A stretch of DNA of 64,000 nucleotides from Buddleja alternifolia (GCA_019426215.1 CM033402.1:4030001-4094000); one strand, 5' to 3'. Counted from the stretch's first letter, positions 25,763-38,712 are shown. Numbers and translations: made by a program. Notes: a model not told the origin generated them from the letters alone.

Positions 25763-26273
25763 GTGTTCGGTTTGATTAAAGTCCGTTTGAGCTCAGCTCA
25801 ATTAATAATCAAACAAGCTCAAACACAAATTTTCAAGCTCGATTGTATTTCAAACAAGTTTGAACAACATCTCGTTCGGTTCGACTCAGCTCGTTTGCAC
25901 AACCCTACTCACTTTTGAAATATTGGCATGAACGTCCCTTCCTCCAACATTTCAATTAAATTTATTAATTAAAAACTAAGATACCCTTTATTGTTAAAGC
26001 TAAAAATATTGAATTAGACATAATTTGTTGAATTTTCTTTTAGAAGTAGTATTAAATGACATTGTAATAAAATAAAAACAGAATCATCCAAAATCAAACA
26101 AATTTAGAGATTATTTCTAAAACTCTTAAGCCATAAATTGATAATAAAAAAAAAAACCTCGGATACTTTATTCTTAAGTTAAAATTTTAAAAACGTACAA
26201 TGAAAAATTAACTTATGACTATTGTATAAATAAACTACAAATTAATAAAAAATTATAAGCCAACTAGTAGCAA

Positions 26274-26304
<31 letters not shown>

Positions 26305-26852
26305 CACACACTAATGAATTTCACTTGACTGAATGAAAAGAAAAACCCAAATATTAACCATAAATATCCAATTTCGAATATGAAATTATATTAAATACAA
26401 TATAAAAAAAATACTTGACAAATTGATTCAATATTTGCGATAGAAATAAAAAAAATGATGTAAATAGCACAATTAAAATTAAAAATACTTATCCATGATA
26501 AACTATTCACGAAATTAGGAAATATTCTTTTTGAATATATAATTTAAATTTAGGGATTTTAGAGATATTACTAAAAAAAATTCATTTTAAATATTTTATT
26601 ACAAAGTAATTTGATAATATTTTGACATTTTTTCATTCAATTAAACCTTTTTAGCTAAAATGTGAAGGGTATAATAGTCTTTGACTTGTAAGTTTAGGAA
26701 AATATTGAAGAAAGGGAGGTGTTTGCCAATATATCAAATGTGAGAGGGTATAGATGCCAAATACTTATAATTCGGGGAGGTCAACGCAATTTCCCCAAGT
26801 TATAACCTATCAAAATCTCAGTCAAAGTAAAAGTGTTTTAACTTATTCACAT

Positions 26853-27043
26853 TTTTTTTTAATTCAAGAGGGAGGGGATACTCTACATATCTAGCCCGAT
26901 AAATTCGGGTTAATAGTTATAATCCTGAGCCATAAAGACTCTATCTAGCTCCATAAAGGAAGGGAGAGCTATAACCTGGATTCGAACCCAGGACCCCTCA
27001 CATAAAATGGGAGGTGGATACCACTAGACCAACATGTCTTGGG
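26853..27043 (-). mobile_element. tRNA-derived SINE, family 1
   Basis: On the minus strand the head has A box TGGTCTAGTGGTATCCACC and B box GGGTTCGAATCC, then a unique body with cccgaatttatcgggctaga and an A tail. A perfect 14-bp target duplication taacttattcacat flanks it (26839-26852 and 27044-27057). The relatives at 46640-46790 and 60291-60466 share the body. It is not a tRNA gene, because no cloverleaf 3' half follows. Confidence 0.88.
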
Positions 27044-27057
27044 TAACTTATTCACAT

Positions 27058-28238
27058 ATTGTAAACGAGTTCTAAGTCTTTAATTCTTTGTTAAAAATAA
27101 CGAACTAGATAATAGAAAATGGTAAAAATACTTCTATCCCACAGTGATGTACCACAATAATATTATGTTATTGTGGGATTGATAAATGTTCTTTTAATTT
27201 AAATTATTATTAGTAGTTTTTTTAAAATTGATATTTGTCAATTCTATAATGATGTGATATTATTGTGATATATTATTATAAGATAAAAAATCCGTTCCGT
27301 TAAAAATGTAGGACAAATTAAATACTATACCACCATAAATATTGTATCTGTTCATCAGGTACCTCCGTACCTAAATTCTGCACAAAATGAAATCTTTCAT
27401 GGCTTGACAAGACATCTCATCAGTCCCTTTGACCCAGCATTCTCTCTCTCTCTCTCTCATCACAACTGAAATAATATTCTGCTGGTTTTAGCATTTAGAT
27501 AATTAGATGTATTATTCTTTTCGTTTGTAATTTATTTTTCCTATCTTTCATAGGTATAAATAATTTTTCATATGTTCATATCTTACCAAACTTAAATATA
27601 CCAAAACAAACAATATTTAGCTACCTATTGCGATAGAATTACCCTCACAGATGTGAAGCCTAAAGTCTTGAACAATATTCAATATTTTTAAAGAAAAAAT
27701 AAAATAGATTACCTGCTCAATGATTTTTGTCTTTCCCATATAGTTTCTATTTCATTATTGCACATAGATTTTAAATAGAAGTTGAAGAGTAAGATATTGT
27801 TATGTTTTTCAAGATTTAATTTTGGTCCTCAATTCATATTGTTATTTACTTTCTCGACTTTAATGGCACTTATATAAATATTTTATTTTAGAAAATATAT
27901 CACTTTTTTGTGATCATTGTAGAAAAGTAAATAAATTTGTATATAAGTATTGACAAAAAAGAGTACATTAGAAGAATCTAAAATATTAAAGTCGATAAGA
28001 ACTTAAAATAATAATGTTAATTAATTTTAGAGTAATATTATATACCATCGATTTTTCACCTCCACTTTATATAGAAATTAGTAATGTGTTAAATTCATCA
28101 AATCAATCAATTGGAATTATTAATTTTGTACTAAATCAAGATAAGGTGAAAAATTGCTCGTATGAATTCGGTGTTATATAACATTCCTCTTATTTTTATT
28201 GCATTCTAGTAACTCTATTGCCAAGCTTATATTCAATT
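27058..28238. other. AT-rich intergenic, no gene seen
   Basis: Contains a short CT microsatellite near 27440-27458 and otherwise AT-rich single-copy sequence. Confidence 0.5.
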
Positions 28239-28852
28239 ACTATATGGGAGTGTTTGCAAACTCTAAACAAAAGCACTTTCTTATTCAATTTGTAATGTTT
28301 GCAAATCCTAGAAAAATTAAGTTGCCAGAAGCCAAAAGCTCTTTCAGGTGCTTTTTAGCAGTCATTTCTTAATATAGATTAGTAATTGTAACCATTACAA
28401 GGTTCCTATTTGATTTGTTGGAAATTAAATTAATTATATTTTAGTAGTTGGATATTAATGAAATCTTGGCCTGCTTAATTCTTATTGTTAAATTATTTTA
28501 TGTTAATAATATTTGTTAAAATGCTTATTAAGCATGAGATCAAATCATGTGTGAACATGACTATCCTTTAAAATATAAACAATATGTCTTTAGGGGTATT
28601 TTGTTAAAAAAAATAGTAGGAACGTAATGTAAAGAAAATATGATTTTTATTTTATTTTGGGGCAATATTGTACTTTCTGCAAAAAAGTTAATTGGTAATC
28701 ACTTCTATTTGCAAACACTCCCTGTAGCTTTTTTCTACTTTCTGCTTGTCTTTGCAAACATTACCCACTTTTGTTTTTCAAGTGATTCTGCTTATTTTTC
28801 ACTTAAAAACACTTCTCTAAAAGCAGTAGAGTTTGCAAACACTCCCTATAGT
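28239..28852. mobile_element. ~610-bp MITE with tttgcaaac ends
   Basis: The ends actatatgggagtgtttgca and tgcaaacactccctatagt are inverted repeats. A second end-like block (ttgcaaacactccctgtag) lies internally near 28707-28727, so part of the right arm is duplicated. No transposase. Confidence 0.7.
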
Positions 28853-29456
28853 TATTTTTCTTATTCGAGCCAGAACCTCTTTCATAGATCTTTCTTAATA
28901 TAGAATAATTGTAACCATTACAAGGTTTGGAACTTGGCCTGAATTCTTAATTGCTATTACATCAAATCTGGTGGAAAACAATTGTATATACCGGATCTTG
29001 GGTCTCTCCTGTGCACCATGTGGATGTGAATAATACACATAACTTAATATATAATTTTGAATTAAAAAACAAGTGAGTTATTTTATTCACAATCACAAGA
29101 TATACAAGTGGGGCCCAAAACCCGATTCATACAAGAATTTTTCAAATATGTTACGTGTTGCATATGTCGATTAAAGGCTAGGGATTTTTCAGAATATTGT
29201 ACCATTAAAGGTTTATACTTTATACATGCACTCCACAACAAAAACAAATGGTCTGGGATCTCAAACTCAATATACACGCAATTAAACTTTCTACCTCAGA
29301 TGCCAATATATATACTGCCAATTGTCCAGTATACATCCAAAGCAAAAAGTTATTGATTAAAGAGTTTCAAGATTTTAATCTTCCGTAGGATCACAATTAT
29401 TTATATGCTAGTAGTACCTCGGGCCATAGTATGGGATACTAATTATGTAGAGAATA

Positions 29457-29494
<38 letters not shown>

Positions 29495-30110
29495 TACTTA
29501 ACTTATTTATTTATAATCTGCACAATAAATAAAAAATCAATTTTGATAATTATCATAAAAAAATCTTTTATATAAGTTTTAAATCATAGTAATTTGACTT
29601 AAATGTACCAAAAAATTTTAATTTGACTTAAAAATGTAATGCATGATTGATGAATTTACAAAAAATAAATGATTGACAAAATGACAACTAATATAAATTA
29701 GAGAAATAAATAGAGAAAAATTAATTTTTATTTGAATTCAAATTAATAACTAATTTTATCCATTTTAGATAACGGTTAATAACTAGTTTTATCCATAATC
29801 AATAGAATACATATATAATAATTATTTATGTGACACAATTGAATTCAATTAGACTGCATGTACGCTTATTTGGATAATATTAAGGATTGTGTTTTATTAT
29901 ACACAGATGACAAATCTCATGTAGACTCCAGCACAAATTAATATTTCCATCCTTATTTCACATTTTTTTTATACCGAAAACCAACCCTTTACCACCCATG
30001 ATGAATGTTGTTTAAGTACTTAGGATTCCCTTTAATTACATTCATAACATTAATTTACGCATGTAACATAATATGAAACATGAAGATCCGAACTCATTTG
30101 GGTAAAATAT
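28853..30110. other. AT-rich intergenic, no gene seen
   Basis: Contains a TA microsatellite (about 29458-29494). The overlapping short ORFs at 29083-29356 lie on both strands and match no recognised family. Confidence 0.45.
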
Positions 30111-30111
30111 T

Positions 30112-30312
30112 GTTAGGATCCCTAAAGAATTTAGTCCCAAGATAATATTGTAATTATTTGTTTACGGTAGACTCCATATAAGTTGTCACCCCATAGACTA
30201 AACTCTTGGATTGATAGTTAATTAGGAGCACTAAGAACTTAGTCCCAAAATAATTATAATTACTTGTTTATATATAGTGGACTCTATGCACGTGTCACCC
30301 TATAAACACATT
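30112..30312. repeat. diverged ~115-bp tandem duplication
   Basis: Two units in tandem, each running aatttagtcccaa or aacttagtcccaa, then ataat ... gtaattatttgttta or ataattacttgttta, then agactcc or ggactct, then gtgtcaccc or ttgtcacccc. Origin unknown. Confidence 0.6.
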
Positions 30313-30360
30313 AACCAATAGTGATTGTTTTGAAAGCCAGAGTCAAAATCCCACAAAGAA

Positions 30361-30726
30361 ATAGGGGTGTAAACGAGCCGAGTCCAGCTGAACGAGATGT
30401 TATTCAAGGTTGTTTGAAAAAAAATCGAGCTACAAAATTTGTGTTTGAGCTTATTTGACTATTAATCCAGCCAAACTCAAATGAACTTTAATTGAGTCGA
30501 ACACGAGTTGAACTCGAGTAGTATGATTTTTTTGTACATGTTTTTATTGCTTTTTACTAATCGAGCTGAGCTCAAACGAAGCTGAGCTCGAACCGAACTT
30601 CAAAACTTATCAAACACAAAAAGTTGTTCAAGTTTGGTTTAATATGTTAACGAACCGAGCTCAAACGACTTTTTAGCGATTGAGCTCGAGTCGAGTATCG
30701 AGTAGTTTGGTTCGTTATTCAGCCCT
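30361..30726. mobile_element. hAT-like GAGCTCG repeat, complete copy
   Basis: Runs from ataggggtgtaaacgagcc to ggttcgttattcagccct. Flanked by ACAAAGAA and ACACAGAA (7/8), an 8-bp duplication. It is the uninterrupted, opposite-orientation relative of the repeat split by the copia element, and supplies the pre-insertion sequence around that site. Confidence 0.7.
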
Positions 30727-30734
30727 ACACAGAA

Positions 30735-31295
30735 GTAATAGTCCAAACCCTCTCTTATACACTCTCGTGTAAGACACGAAAACACTATTATTAGTCTATA
30801 TGCATCGAAAACCTAAAATATCATGGCTAAGTGAAGCTCAAATACGTATCTACTTAGAATCTCAGCACACGAGATTTTCTATTACAAAATGATATTGCAT
30901 CTCGTGCTTCATATCATGCCTATCAAACAAGTATATATAATCCCCATTAAATTTATATTCAATAAAATATTTTATACAGATGTCATTCATAAGTGAAGTG
31001 CAATAGAAGATTCAACTTCATTTGAAATAAAAGATCCGACTGAGAACCCACCTCCAATAAATTGGAAACAAAAATCAAAGACCAGATCTCCTGTAATACA
31101 ATTTATATAAAATCAGAAACGAAACGCACTTCATTAAATAGAAAAATACTAACTATCATTACTAGTTAACCAAGTTTTTTTTCCCCAAGGGGTAGCATAA
31201 AGAAATCTAATTATAAGAACCAAAGAAAATGGCCTCTCTCATTCACCCACACAAAAACTGATCAAAACTACTAAAAAAAAAAAAGTTATAATTAA
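30735..31295. other. 3' flank of the WIP gene
   Basis: AT-rich. Around 30870-30930 it holds a fragment of the dispersed tattacaaaatg fold-back family also seen in the WIP intron. The proximal part should contain the WIP 3'UTR. Confidence 0.45.
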
Positions 31296-33985
31296 TCATG
31301 AATTACTAAGAGATAAGTCATTACAATTATCTTGCTCAATTTCAGAAGCTGCTTCTTCCTCATCAAAACAATCAACTCCATAAGCCCCATGTCCATGCCC
31401 AAATGCCTTAATATGATCCTTTAATGATCTTTTATGTTTAAAATCAGATCCACAAATACAATACCATAATTTGCCACAATTCTTCTCATGTGTTCTCCAA
31501 TCACCTCTCACAGCAAATGGCTTCCCACATTTTCTGCACATAAATGGCTTGCTACCATGCTTTCTCCTGTAGTGTGTTTGAAGGGTTCTGAAATCTTTCA
31601 AGGGTTTTGCTCTTGGATGGTCTATGTTGTTCCTGCACCCTGGTGCACAGCAGTAGCATGGAAGCCTTAGCATTGCTGTTGGTTGTGTGCCTCTTAGTGA
31701 TTCTGGCCCTTTTCTGTATTGGGATCCATGCCCCCACATATGCATCTGGAGATACATATACATATATAGAGAATTATTTGAAATTAGTTAAATTCAGTTG
31801 GAGTTTGATTTGAAGATAAATATCAATCATTTTCAAGACTTGAAGTTGATTACGGTTAGAGGAAACACGGAAATAATAGCATAAAAGTTTAAACGACCAC
31901 AATAATTTATGTGATCAGGCAATTGCCTACGTCCACGGGAGAGGAGAAGAAAAATTCACTCTCGCTTAGAACAACCTATTGATCATGGATCTTCTGCTTA
32001 ATTCAATTCTGGGTTTAGGAGTTTAAGATATATTAGAACAATTATTATACTTGAGTTTTTTGTTTTTAAATTTAATTTTTGATAGGGGATCTGGGTAGTG
32101 GAGCTTTAATCAATAGTGTAATATGCATCAAAGTTGGATAGATGTAAAAGAAATAAAAAGAAGTAAAATTAAATGATTTACATTATATTCTTACTGGAAG
32201 CCAGATTATTTAATATTTTCCCAAATAAATTGTGTTTTTTAATAAGGTTAAGTACATTTTCATCTCACCATATCTTTTGTTATAAAATGATATTGTATCT
32301 CCTATTTCATTTAGTTCTATGCATGACAAAGGGTTTTGAATTTTATACATTTGGTATGCATAGAAGTAATCGAAATAGGAGATGCAACGTCATTTGCAAT
32401 AGATAATCTGGACTGCATTTTCATAGTGTACTTAATTAAACTCTCAAAGAACTTTCTAAATCGAGTGTGCCTAATAAATACTGATTTACAAAATATTAAA
32501 GTGTCATTATTATGTTAAGCTAAACGTAGGTTTCAAAGGAGAAATTAAAGTGTAACTGTGGAAGCTTAAGGGAGGAAACATTTCCAAAACAGTGATTTTT
32601 CTGCAGATGAATTTCTGATTTACAAAGAGGGTAATACTATGTTCAAGTTTGGGGGTTTTTTTGAAAAAATTGCAGAAAGCAACAACAGTGTGGGATTTTC
32701 CTTGTCTTTAATTCTGAGGCAATTTTTTGTTGTATTAAGGTTGAGTGTGCAGATTGAAAACCTTTTACTTTTCCAGATCTTTGATTAAAGAAAATATGTA
32801 CAGTACAGTAAGGAATTCAACGAACTGGTAAAATGTTCAGTTTGAATAAATACAAATTAAACTTCAAAGGACAAAAAGCATAATTAACATTGTGTTGTTC
32901 AATCAAATAAAGGTCAGGCCAGGGGGATGATGACTGACTTATGATCAGATGGACCGGGTACATTTATGCAGATCCCAAGTTATATATATATATATATGTA
33001 TGTATGTATGTGTGTGTATATATATTAATAATTAAAAAGAAAATGAGGATGAAAAAAAGGAAAAATGATTTAAATTAGTTGCATATAGAAAGTTAAAAAC
33101 CCTAAGGGCCCTTACACAATCATTACTCATACATACTATATATCAATCCACCAAACAAATAAGAAAGTACTAAAAGGTTGAATTTTTACACTAGCAAAGA
33201 TTTGTGCAAACAAAGAGAGAAAAGGGTTTTTCTCTTTTTTATGCAAAATCAAAATGAAAAAGAAAGAAACATCTATATATATATTTGAGTAATTAAAGAT
33301 GAAAAATTAGAAAAAGAATATATATGTATGTATAGAAACAGACCTGCATGTTATTGTATCTGTTGAAAGTCTTGAAGCAAAGAGGGCATGAAAACTGAGT
33401 AGGTCCAATCAAAATCTGGGCAGGAGTTGGGATCCAATACTGGCCTTTGTTGATTGGGCTAATTGTCATGTCGTTAGCAACAACAGTAACATCTCCTTTA
33501 TCATCATGATGAATATTATTGCTGTAATTTACTGTTTCTGACAATAATCTTGATGATGAGATCAGATCAGAATCAGTAAAATTACTAGTACTAGACAACC
33601 CTAAATTCAAATTAAGTGTCACAGAATAATCTCCGTTTTCTTCTTCTCCGTCTTCTTGTTCTTCGTCATCGTTAATCTTCGTGTTCATGTCGAGCTCCAT
33701 AGCGGTGTAAGATGACGATGCTTGATCTTTTAAAGTAGTGAGGAGTGGTAGAGCTTCTTTGAGAGGTGGTGAAGAAGGCGTGGGAGATTCATGATCATAG
33801 TGTTGTTTGTAAAACCAATTAGAATTGTTGTTTTTGATCTCATGATTATAGGAATAGAAGTTGAAGTTGTAATTAGGATTATTATAAGATGGTGTGGAAG
33901 AAGAATTAGTTGATGATGAGGGGGTCATGAAGGGATTAATAGGGTTGAGATTGAAGCATCCATAATTGGAGTAGGGATCTGTCAT
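31296..33985 (-). CDS. WIP2-like: WIP-family C2H2 zinc-finger transcription factor (WIP2/NTT-like)
   Basis: Two exons on the minus strand: 33985-33344 (214 codons) and 31745-31296, joined in phase 0 at NNMQ|MHMWGH across a 1,598-bp GT-AG intron, the usual WIP intron position. Product 363 aa. The N-terminal half is Ser/Asn-rich and starts MTDPYSN. LNLNLGL at 124-130 is an EAR-like repression motif. The C-terminal WIP domain holds a canonical finger (C200, C203, H216, H220) followed by the conserved [13 protein letters not shown] linker and three further Cys/His fingers to about residue 333. It is a nuclear DNA-binding regulator; family members act in transmitting-tract and root patterning and in seed-coat development. 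The WIP2/NTT assignment rests mainly on the N-terminus, so WIP4 or WIP5 remain possible. All metal ligands seen are intact. Confidence 0.9.
32270..32410. mobile_element. fold-back MITE in the WIP intron
   Basis: Left arm tattgtatctcctatttc ... tctatgcatgaca pairs with right arm atgcatagaagtaat ... gaaataggagatgcaacg. Related arms occur at 57734-57884 (complete) and as fragments near 30880, 37450, 39015 and 58080. Confidence 0.6.
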
Positions 33986-34510
33986 GGTGAAGAGAGAGAA
34001 TGATGAGAGAGAGAAGCGAGGGGGGGGGGGGGGTCAAAACAAGAATTGTGAGATGACCAAAAATTAGAAAAGGTGAAGACTGAACAAGAACACTAGATTT
34101 AAACTAGTGGGAGATTTTTTTGAAGTGGTAAAAAAGATTTTGAAACTGATTATTGCAAAGGAGGGTGATAGAGTAAACCCTAGTGAATATAAAAGGACAG
34201 ACAAGATATTACTTAATGACAAGTGACAAAAACAAGAGTGAGAAAAATATGCTCAAAGCACATACAAAAAAACAAATAGAAATAAAGAGGAAACTAAAAC
34301 AATAAATTTAGTGGGATTAATTTGTACGAGAGAAAGAAGATATGTTTAAACATTGGGACTTGGAAAAGAGGAAGTCTTTTTTGAGTAGTGACAAAGTGAA
34401 ATTAAATAATTTTTTGCTAAGAGTCTAATTCTAAATTTATACTCCAAGATTTATACCACAAAAAGAACCACTTCGATTCTCTCTCTCTCTATATATATAT
34501 ATGAGAGAGA

Positions 34511-34543
<33 letters not shown>

Positions 34544-34573
34544 AGTGAGAGAGTCTCTCTCTCACATATATAT
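33986..34573. other. 5' flank of the WIP gene
   Basis: Immediately upstream of the minus-strand ATG is a CT-rich leader (gagagagagaag on the plus strand) and a homopolymeric G run (34021-34032), both within the likely 5'UTR. Farther up, TA and GA/CT microsatellites fill 34478-34570. No TATA box was identified with confidence. Confidence 0.5.
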
Positions 34574-35737
34574 GAAATTACGTTGAGTACCCCTGAGGTA
34601 TTGCCTAATTACGATTTACACCCTCTAGTTTAAAAAATGACATCTAACATTCTAAAGTTTCCTTCCGTCCAACAATCGACACCTTCCGTTAGGGTTTCAG
34701 TATGACGTCGTTAAAATTTTTGTGAACTTCTAAAAATACCCCTTATTTTGGCAGAAATTTTTTTTGAACCTGAAAACCCTAAGGCTGTGTTTGGTTTTGT
34801 TTTCAAACCCATTTTGGCCAAAAAATTTGGCCAAAACTTGTTTGTTTTGTGTTTTTTTGACCAAAAATGATTTTTTTGGTCAAAAAAATTGTCAGTTATT
34901 GTCTCCCTATTTGTCTCTACTTTAGGGTATCTACTAATTACATCAACTACAATATAATCATTTAAAACTTATATTATATTATATTTTTCAATCATTAACT
35001 AATTATAAACACAACTTTTCAGACAAAAACTTACATGATTTGACTGCTACAGTAACTTTTGTCTCTTCTGAAAATAAAATCAAACACTAAACTAAACACA
35101 TTTTCATCAAAATACACAACTTCCAATAAACCTTTTCACCAAAATTTTCACCAAAAAAAAAATCCAAAAAAAAACCAAACACACCCTAATTTTTTGGACA
35201 ATTATACCATTTTGGTGTTATTTGTAATATTTTATAAAGGTGTAGATGTTATATGTAATGTTTCAATATTTGAGTTATAATTTCAATATTATTTGAAAAT
35301 ATTTTAATTATTTTTAATTACATTATAATTTATTCGAAAATAGTTTTTTATTTGATTTTATTTTTGATAATTTCAGAAATAAACAAATTAGTATTATTTG
35401 ATAATTTCAAAAAATAGTTTTACATCAATATATGAAACTACAGGATGTTAGATGTAATCTTGTAAACTAGGGAATGTAAACCGTAATTAGGCAATACCTC
35501 AGAGATACTCAATGTAATTTTTCCTTAGGGGCAACATGGTAATTCAGTCTTTTTCATTTTTCTAATGTTTTCTCTTTTTTTAAAAAAATATTCTGTTGGG
35601 GGTATTTAGGTCAATTTGCAACTTTCGTCCAACCTTATATCAATATATGAAACTACAGGATGTTAGATGTAATTTTTTAAACCAGGGGATGTAAACCGTA
35701 ATTAGGCAATACCTCATGGATACTTAGTGTAATTTTC
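34574..35737. mobile_element. composite inverted-repeat element
   Basis: The left end gaaattacgttgagtacccc ... gaggtattgcctaattacg is repeated as reverse complement at the right end (cgtaattaggcaatacctca...). The right-end block is present twice, at about 35420-35523 and 35636-35737. A family A MITE (34783-35185) is nested inside. It has no transposase, and the target duplication is obscured by the microsatellites on both sides. Confidence 0.6.
34783..35185. mobile_element. MITE, family A copy 3 (nested)
   Basis: Begins ggctgtgtttggttttgttt and ends aaaaccaaacacacc. Flanked on both sides by ctaa. Strongly similar to 14641-15072, including ttaactaattataaacaca and the core gatttgactgctacagtaa. 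Confidence 0.75.
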
Positions 35738-38251
35738 CCTATATATTTGTGTGTGAGAGAGAGAGTCTCTCTCTCTATATATATATGAGTGAGAAAGAGA
35801 GTCGAAATGGTTATTTTAGTGGTCTAAATCTTGGATTATAAATTTATATATACACGTGCATATACATATTGCACATTCTATATAATTACACTTATACATC
35901 AAATGCACAGAATTCATGTTGTTAAACATTTTATTTTATTCTATTATTTAATTTTATATTTCAAAGTATATATTCACACCATGTGTATTAAACATTTTCT
36001 GAGATACATAACTGATTTTGATACTAAACAATTGACTTTGTGTATTTATGAAATATGAATTACACAATGAAACATTAAAAAAAGTGAAATAAAGAATTTA
36101 AAGTGACTATCTATACAAGAAATATATACTTCAAAAAATATTTTATACAATACATATACAATAAGAAATATTTTATGAATGAAATATCAGTTTGCAATGG
36201 ATAATTCAATTTCTTACTAGTGAAAAAGAGCAAGACGTGCATACTTAAATTTTACAATTATTTTTACTTCGTGTTTTATTTGTTATTTCGTTTCTCATGT
36301 ATACGTATTATATCACGTGTATAAAAATATCAATACAAGAGAAAATTTCATACTCAGTAACATACATATAAAAAATAATACAAGATGAACATCAATTTAA
36401 TAAAATCAAAATCAAAGTAGACCAAGACATGGACAGAAAATTAGGGTTTAGCTACATGTTGTAACTTGTAACTGTGTTCCATCCCTACCGCTTGAATAAT
36501 TAACAATTATAGATAGAAGAGGAGATGATACATATAGATACAATACTTGCATCTAATTTGGTGTTTCTTGGGAAATAGTAAATAGTAACAAAACGGATGC
36601 CGGCAATTGCATTGATAGGCGAGCAGTACTACTGGTCGGGTTAGCACAGTACGAAGCTTTTAGAGAGAGAAAGAAGAGAGAGAAGCTCTCCATACCTTCA
36701 CTGTTCACATTTCATAAGTCTAATTTCTTTCACATGCACATCAACGTAACCTTACTGTTCAATCGTCACCCTCGTCTCTCTCTCTCTCTCTATCTCTATC
36801 TCTATCTCTATTTCTCTCTCTCTCTGAACATGCGCATGTGTGGCTGATTGGGATGGTTGTGAAGAAGGAGAAAACAAAGAGCTAGGGCCCGGTATTTAAT
36901 TAGCTCTCATTTATTAATTTCCACGGAATAGAATACCATGGCTGTGCTGTAACTATCGTGCTGCAGTTACATGCATTGCTTTCCTTTTCCTCCCATCAAC
37001 AGTCCAAGTACACATACATACACATATATAATTCTAATTATGATTCACGTAAAAAAGGGAATATGATCCAGAGGATAACAATGACAACTTGTATGTATGT
37101 ACCTACATGCATCTAGAGTTCAAAATATATGTATGTATAGATATATATATATAATTAACTAATTACCAAAGTTAAGATTTGAGTATTCTTTTGTCTTTCT
37201 TTAGAATAAGTTGGAGAAATTTGACTTAGGTTTAATTGATAGGTGAACCCTGAGTACTGTATTTGTATGTCACAGAAATCGTAAAGTATATACTTTTATG
37301 GGAAATTCTAGTCCGCTCCTTGCTCGGCCAAATCAATATGCATTTTTTGAAATAACTTACCAATTATATGGCAAGTATAATACACTCTCTTTATAAAATA
37401 CACTTGGATGCGGCCAAACCGGGTCTGAGTTAGAATTTTCCATACATTTATACATTTATTGTGCATAGAAGTAATTAAATAGAATATGAGATACATTAAC
37501 ATTTATTACAAATAAAGGATGCTAATAACTATAGCGTAGGGGTGACTTTACATAATTATCGCACATATTCACAAATGAAATTTTTACATGCGGATTTATG
37601 AAAGCAAATTCTCCATATTGCTATAAATGATATCTAGCTAGTTCAAGAATTATTTGCAATACCTAGACCACTAGTGGATAAAGAAGATAGATGAATATTC
37701 GAGTGATTTTTAGCTATATTATAGGGGTGCAAAATGACATCAAGTTGCGAGAGAATTAAATAGGGTTTGTATGTGGGTCATTTCGGTATTTTCAAGGGAT
37801 CAAACTAATGATTTTCGGGAAATCCAAATCATTCATGTATAAGCTCTCCGTATATGTAGGTTCCATAAATAAGAGATCCTGATTTCAAACGAGCAAATAC
37901 CTCGAAAATATAATTCCTTGTATTGGATGGTACTGAGAGGTTAAAGACCTCGAGTCTTGAGTGATCACCATCATTTATTTGAAGAGTTAGATTCATGCGA
38001 ATTCGATAATTTGGAAGGTGAAGATCACTCGGAACCTTACCATTTCTACGACATTAATTTTATATGCATTTCTTTGATGGTTTATTTTAACTTTAATTTT
38101 TTGGTACATTTGATTGTTTTTATTTATGGAATCTAAAGAGGAGAATTTTAAATGACAAAAGAATGGGACAATTTGTATGTCTGGCACTCTTTTGTTAATC
38201 TGAAACCAAAAAGGAGATAAGGGCCCTAAAAATTAGGCTTTATTAAGAATG
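35738..38251. other. gene-poor upstream region of the WIP gene
   Basis: Contains GA/CT/TA microsatellites (35741-35805, 36773-36828, 37139-37155) and AT-rich DNA. About 2.5-4 kb upstream of the WIP start codon, so distal regulatory sequence is possible, but no specific element can be pointed to. Confidence 0.45.
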
Positions 38252-38712
38252 GGAAAATCTCATTTTTAGTATCATAATTGACCCTTTGTATACTTTTAGT
38301 ACCAAACATTTTCGACATCTCAATTTTGACACAAACTTTGCCCATTTGTACCACTTTTGGTACCGACATTAACTACTTGACGGAAAAGGTCACATGAGAT
38401 GCACGTGACTGTTAACTTCACACGTAGCGTCAAAAATGAGATAATGGTGGTGCCAAAAGTGAGATAAATGAGCAAAGTTTAGTACCAAAAATGAGATTTT
38501 CCCGTTTATCTTCACAGACACGTGCACAATCACATGCAAACTTAACGACCATGTACATGTCACATGCTTTTTCCGTCAACTAGATAACGCCAATGCCAAA
38601 ACTTATACAAATGAGCAGAATTTGTACAAAAATGAGATTTTGAAATTATTTGGTACCAAAAATGTCCACGTGGTCATTTATGGTATTAAAAATGAGATTT
38701 CCCCGTTATGAA
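38252..38712. mobile_element. ~460-bp fold-back element
   Basis: Left arm gggaaaatctcatttttagt ... gtaccaaa ... ctacttgacggaaaa pairs with right arm ttttccgtcaactagataa ... ggtaccaaaaatg ... aaaaatgagatttcccc. The arms are ~150 bp. The sub-block aaaaatgagattttcccg near 38484-38502 shows a further internal end. No ORF; the target duplication is unclear. Confidence 0.7.

Larger units (their letters stand above)
16597..25906. mobile_element. hAT-like GAGCTCG repeat, split by the copia element
   Basis: Outside the copia element the two halves (16597-16805 and 25768-25906) join into one ~350-bp sequence dense in gagctcg, tcgttt and cgaacc words. It matches the reverse complement of the complete copy at 30361-30726 in order, including ttgaacaactttttgt and acatctcgttc. 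The flanks TCTCACTT and ACTCACTT (7/8) suggest an 8-bp hAT-type duplication. Non-autonomous. Confidence 0.7.
16539..26796. mobile_element. outer fold-back element of a three-layer nest
   Basis: The left end reads ggaataattgcatcaacctc and the right end is its imperfect reverse complement (gaggtcaacgcaatttcccc). The similarity runs ~55 bp inward through ggcatct. Both ends are flanked by AAGTTATAAC (16529-16538 and 26797-26806), a 9-10 bp target duplication as in Mutator-like elements. It has no transposase. Its original length was about 940 bp; the rest is the two nested insertions. Confidence 0.75.
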
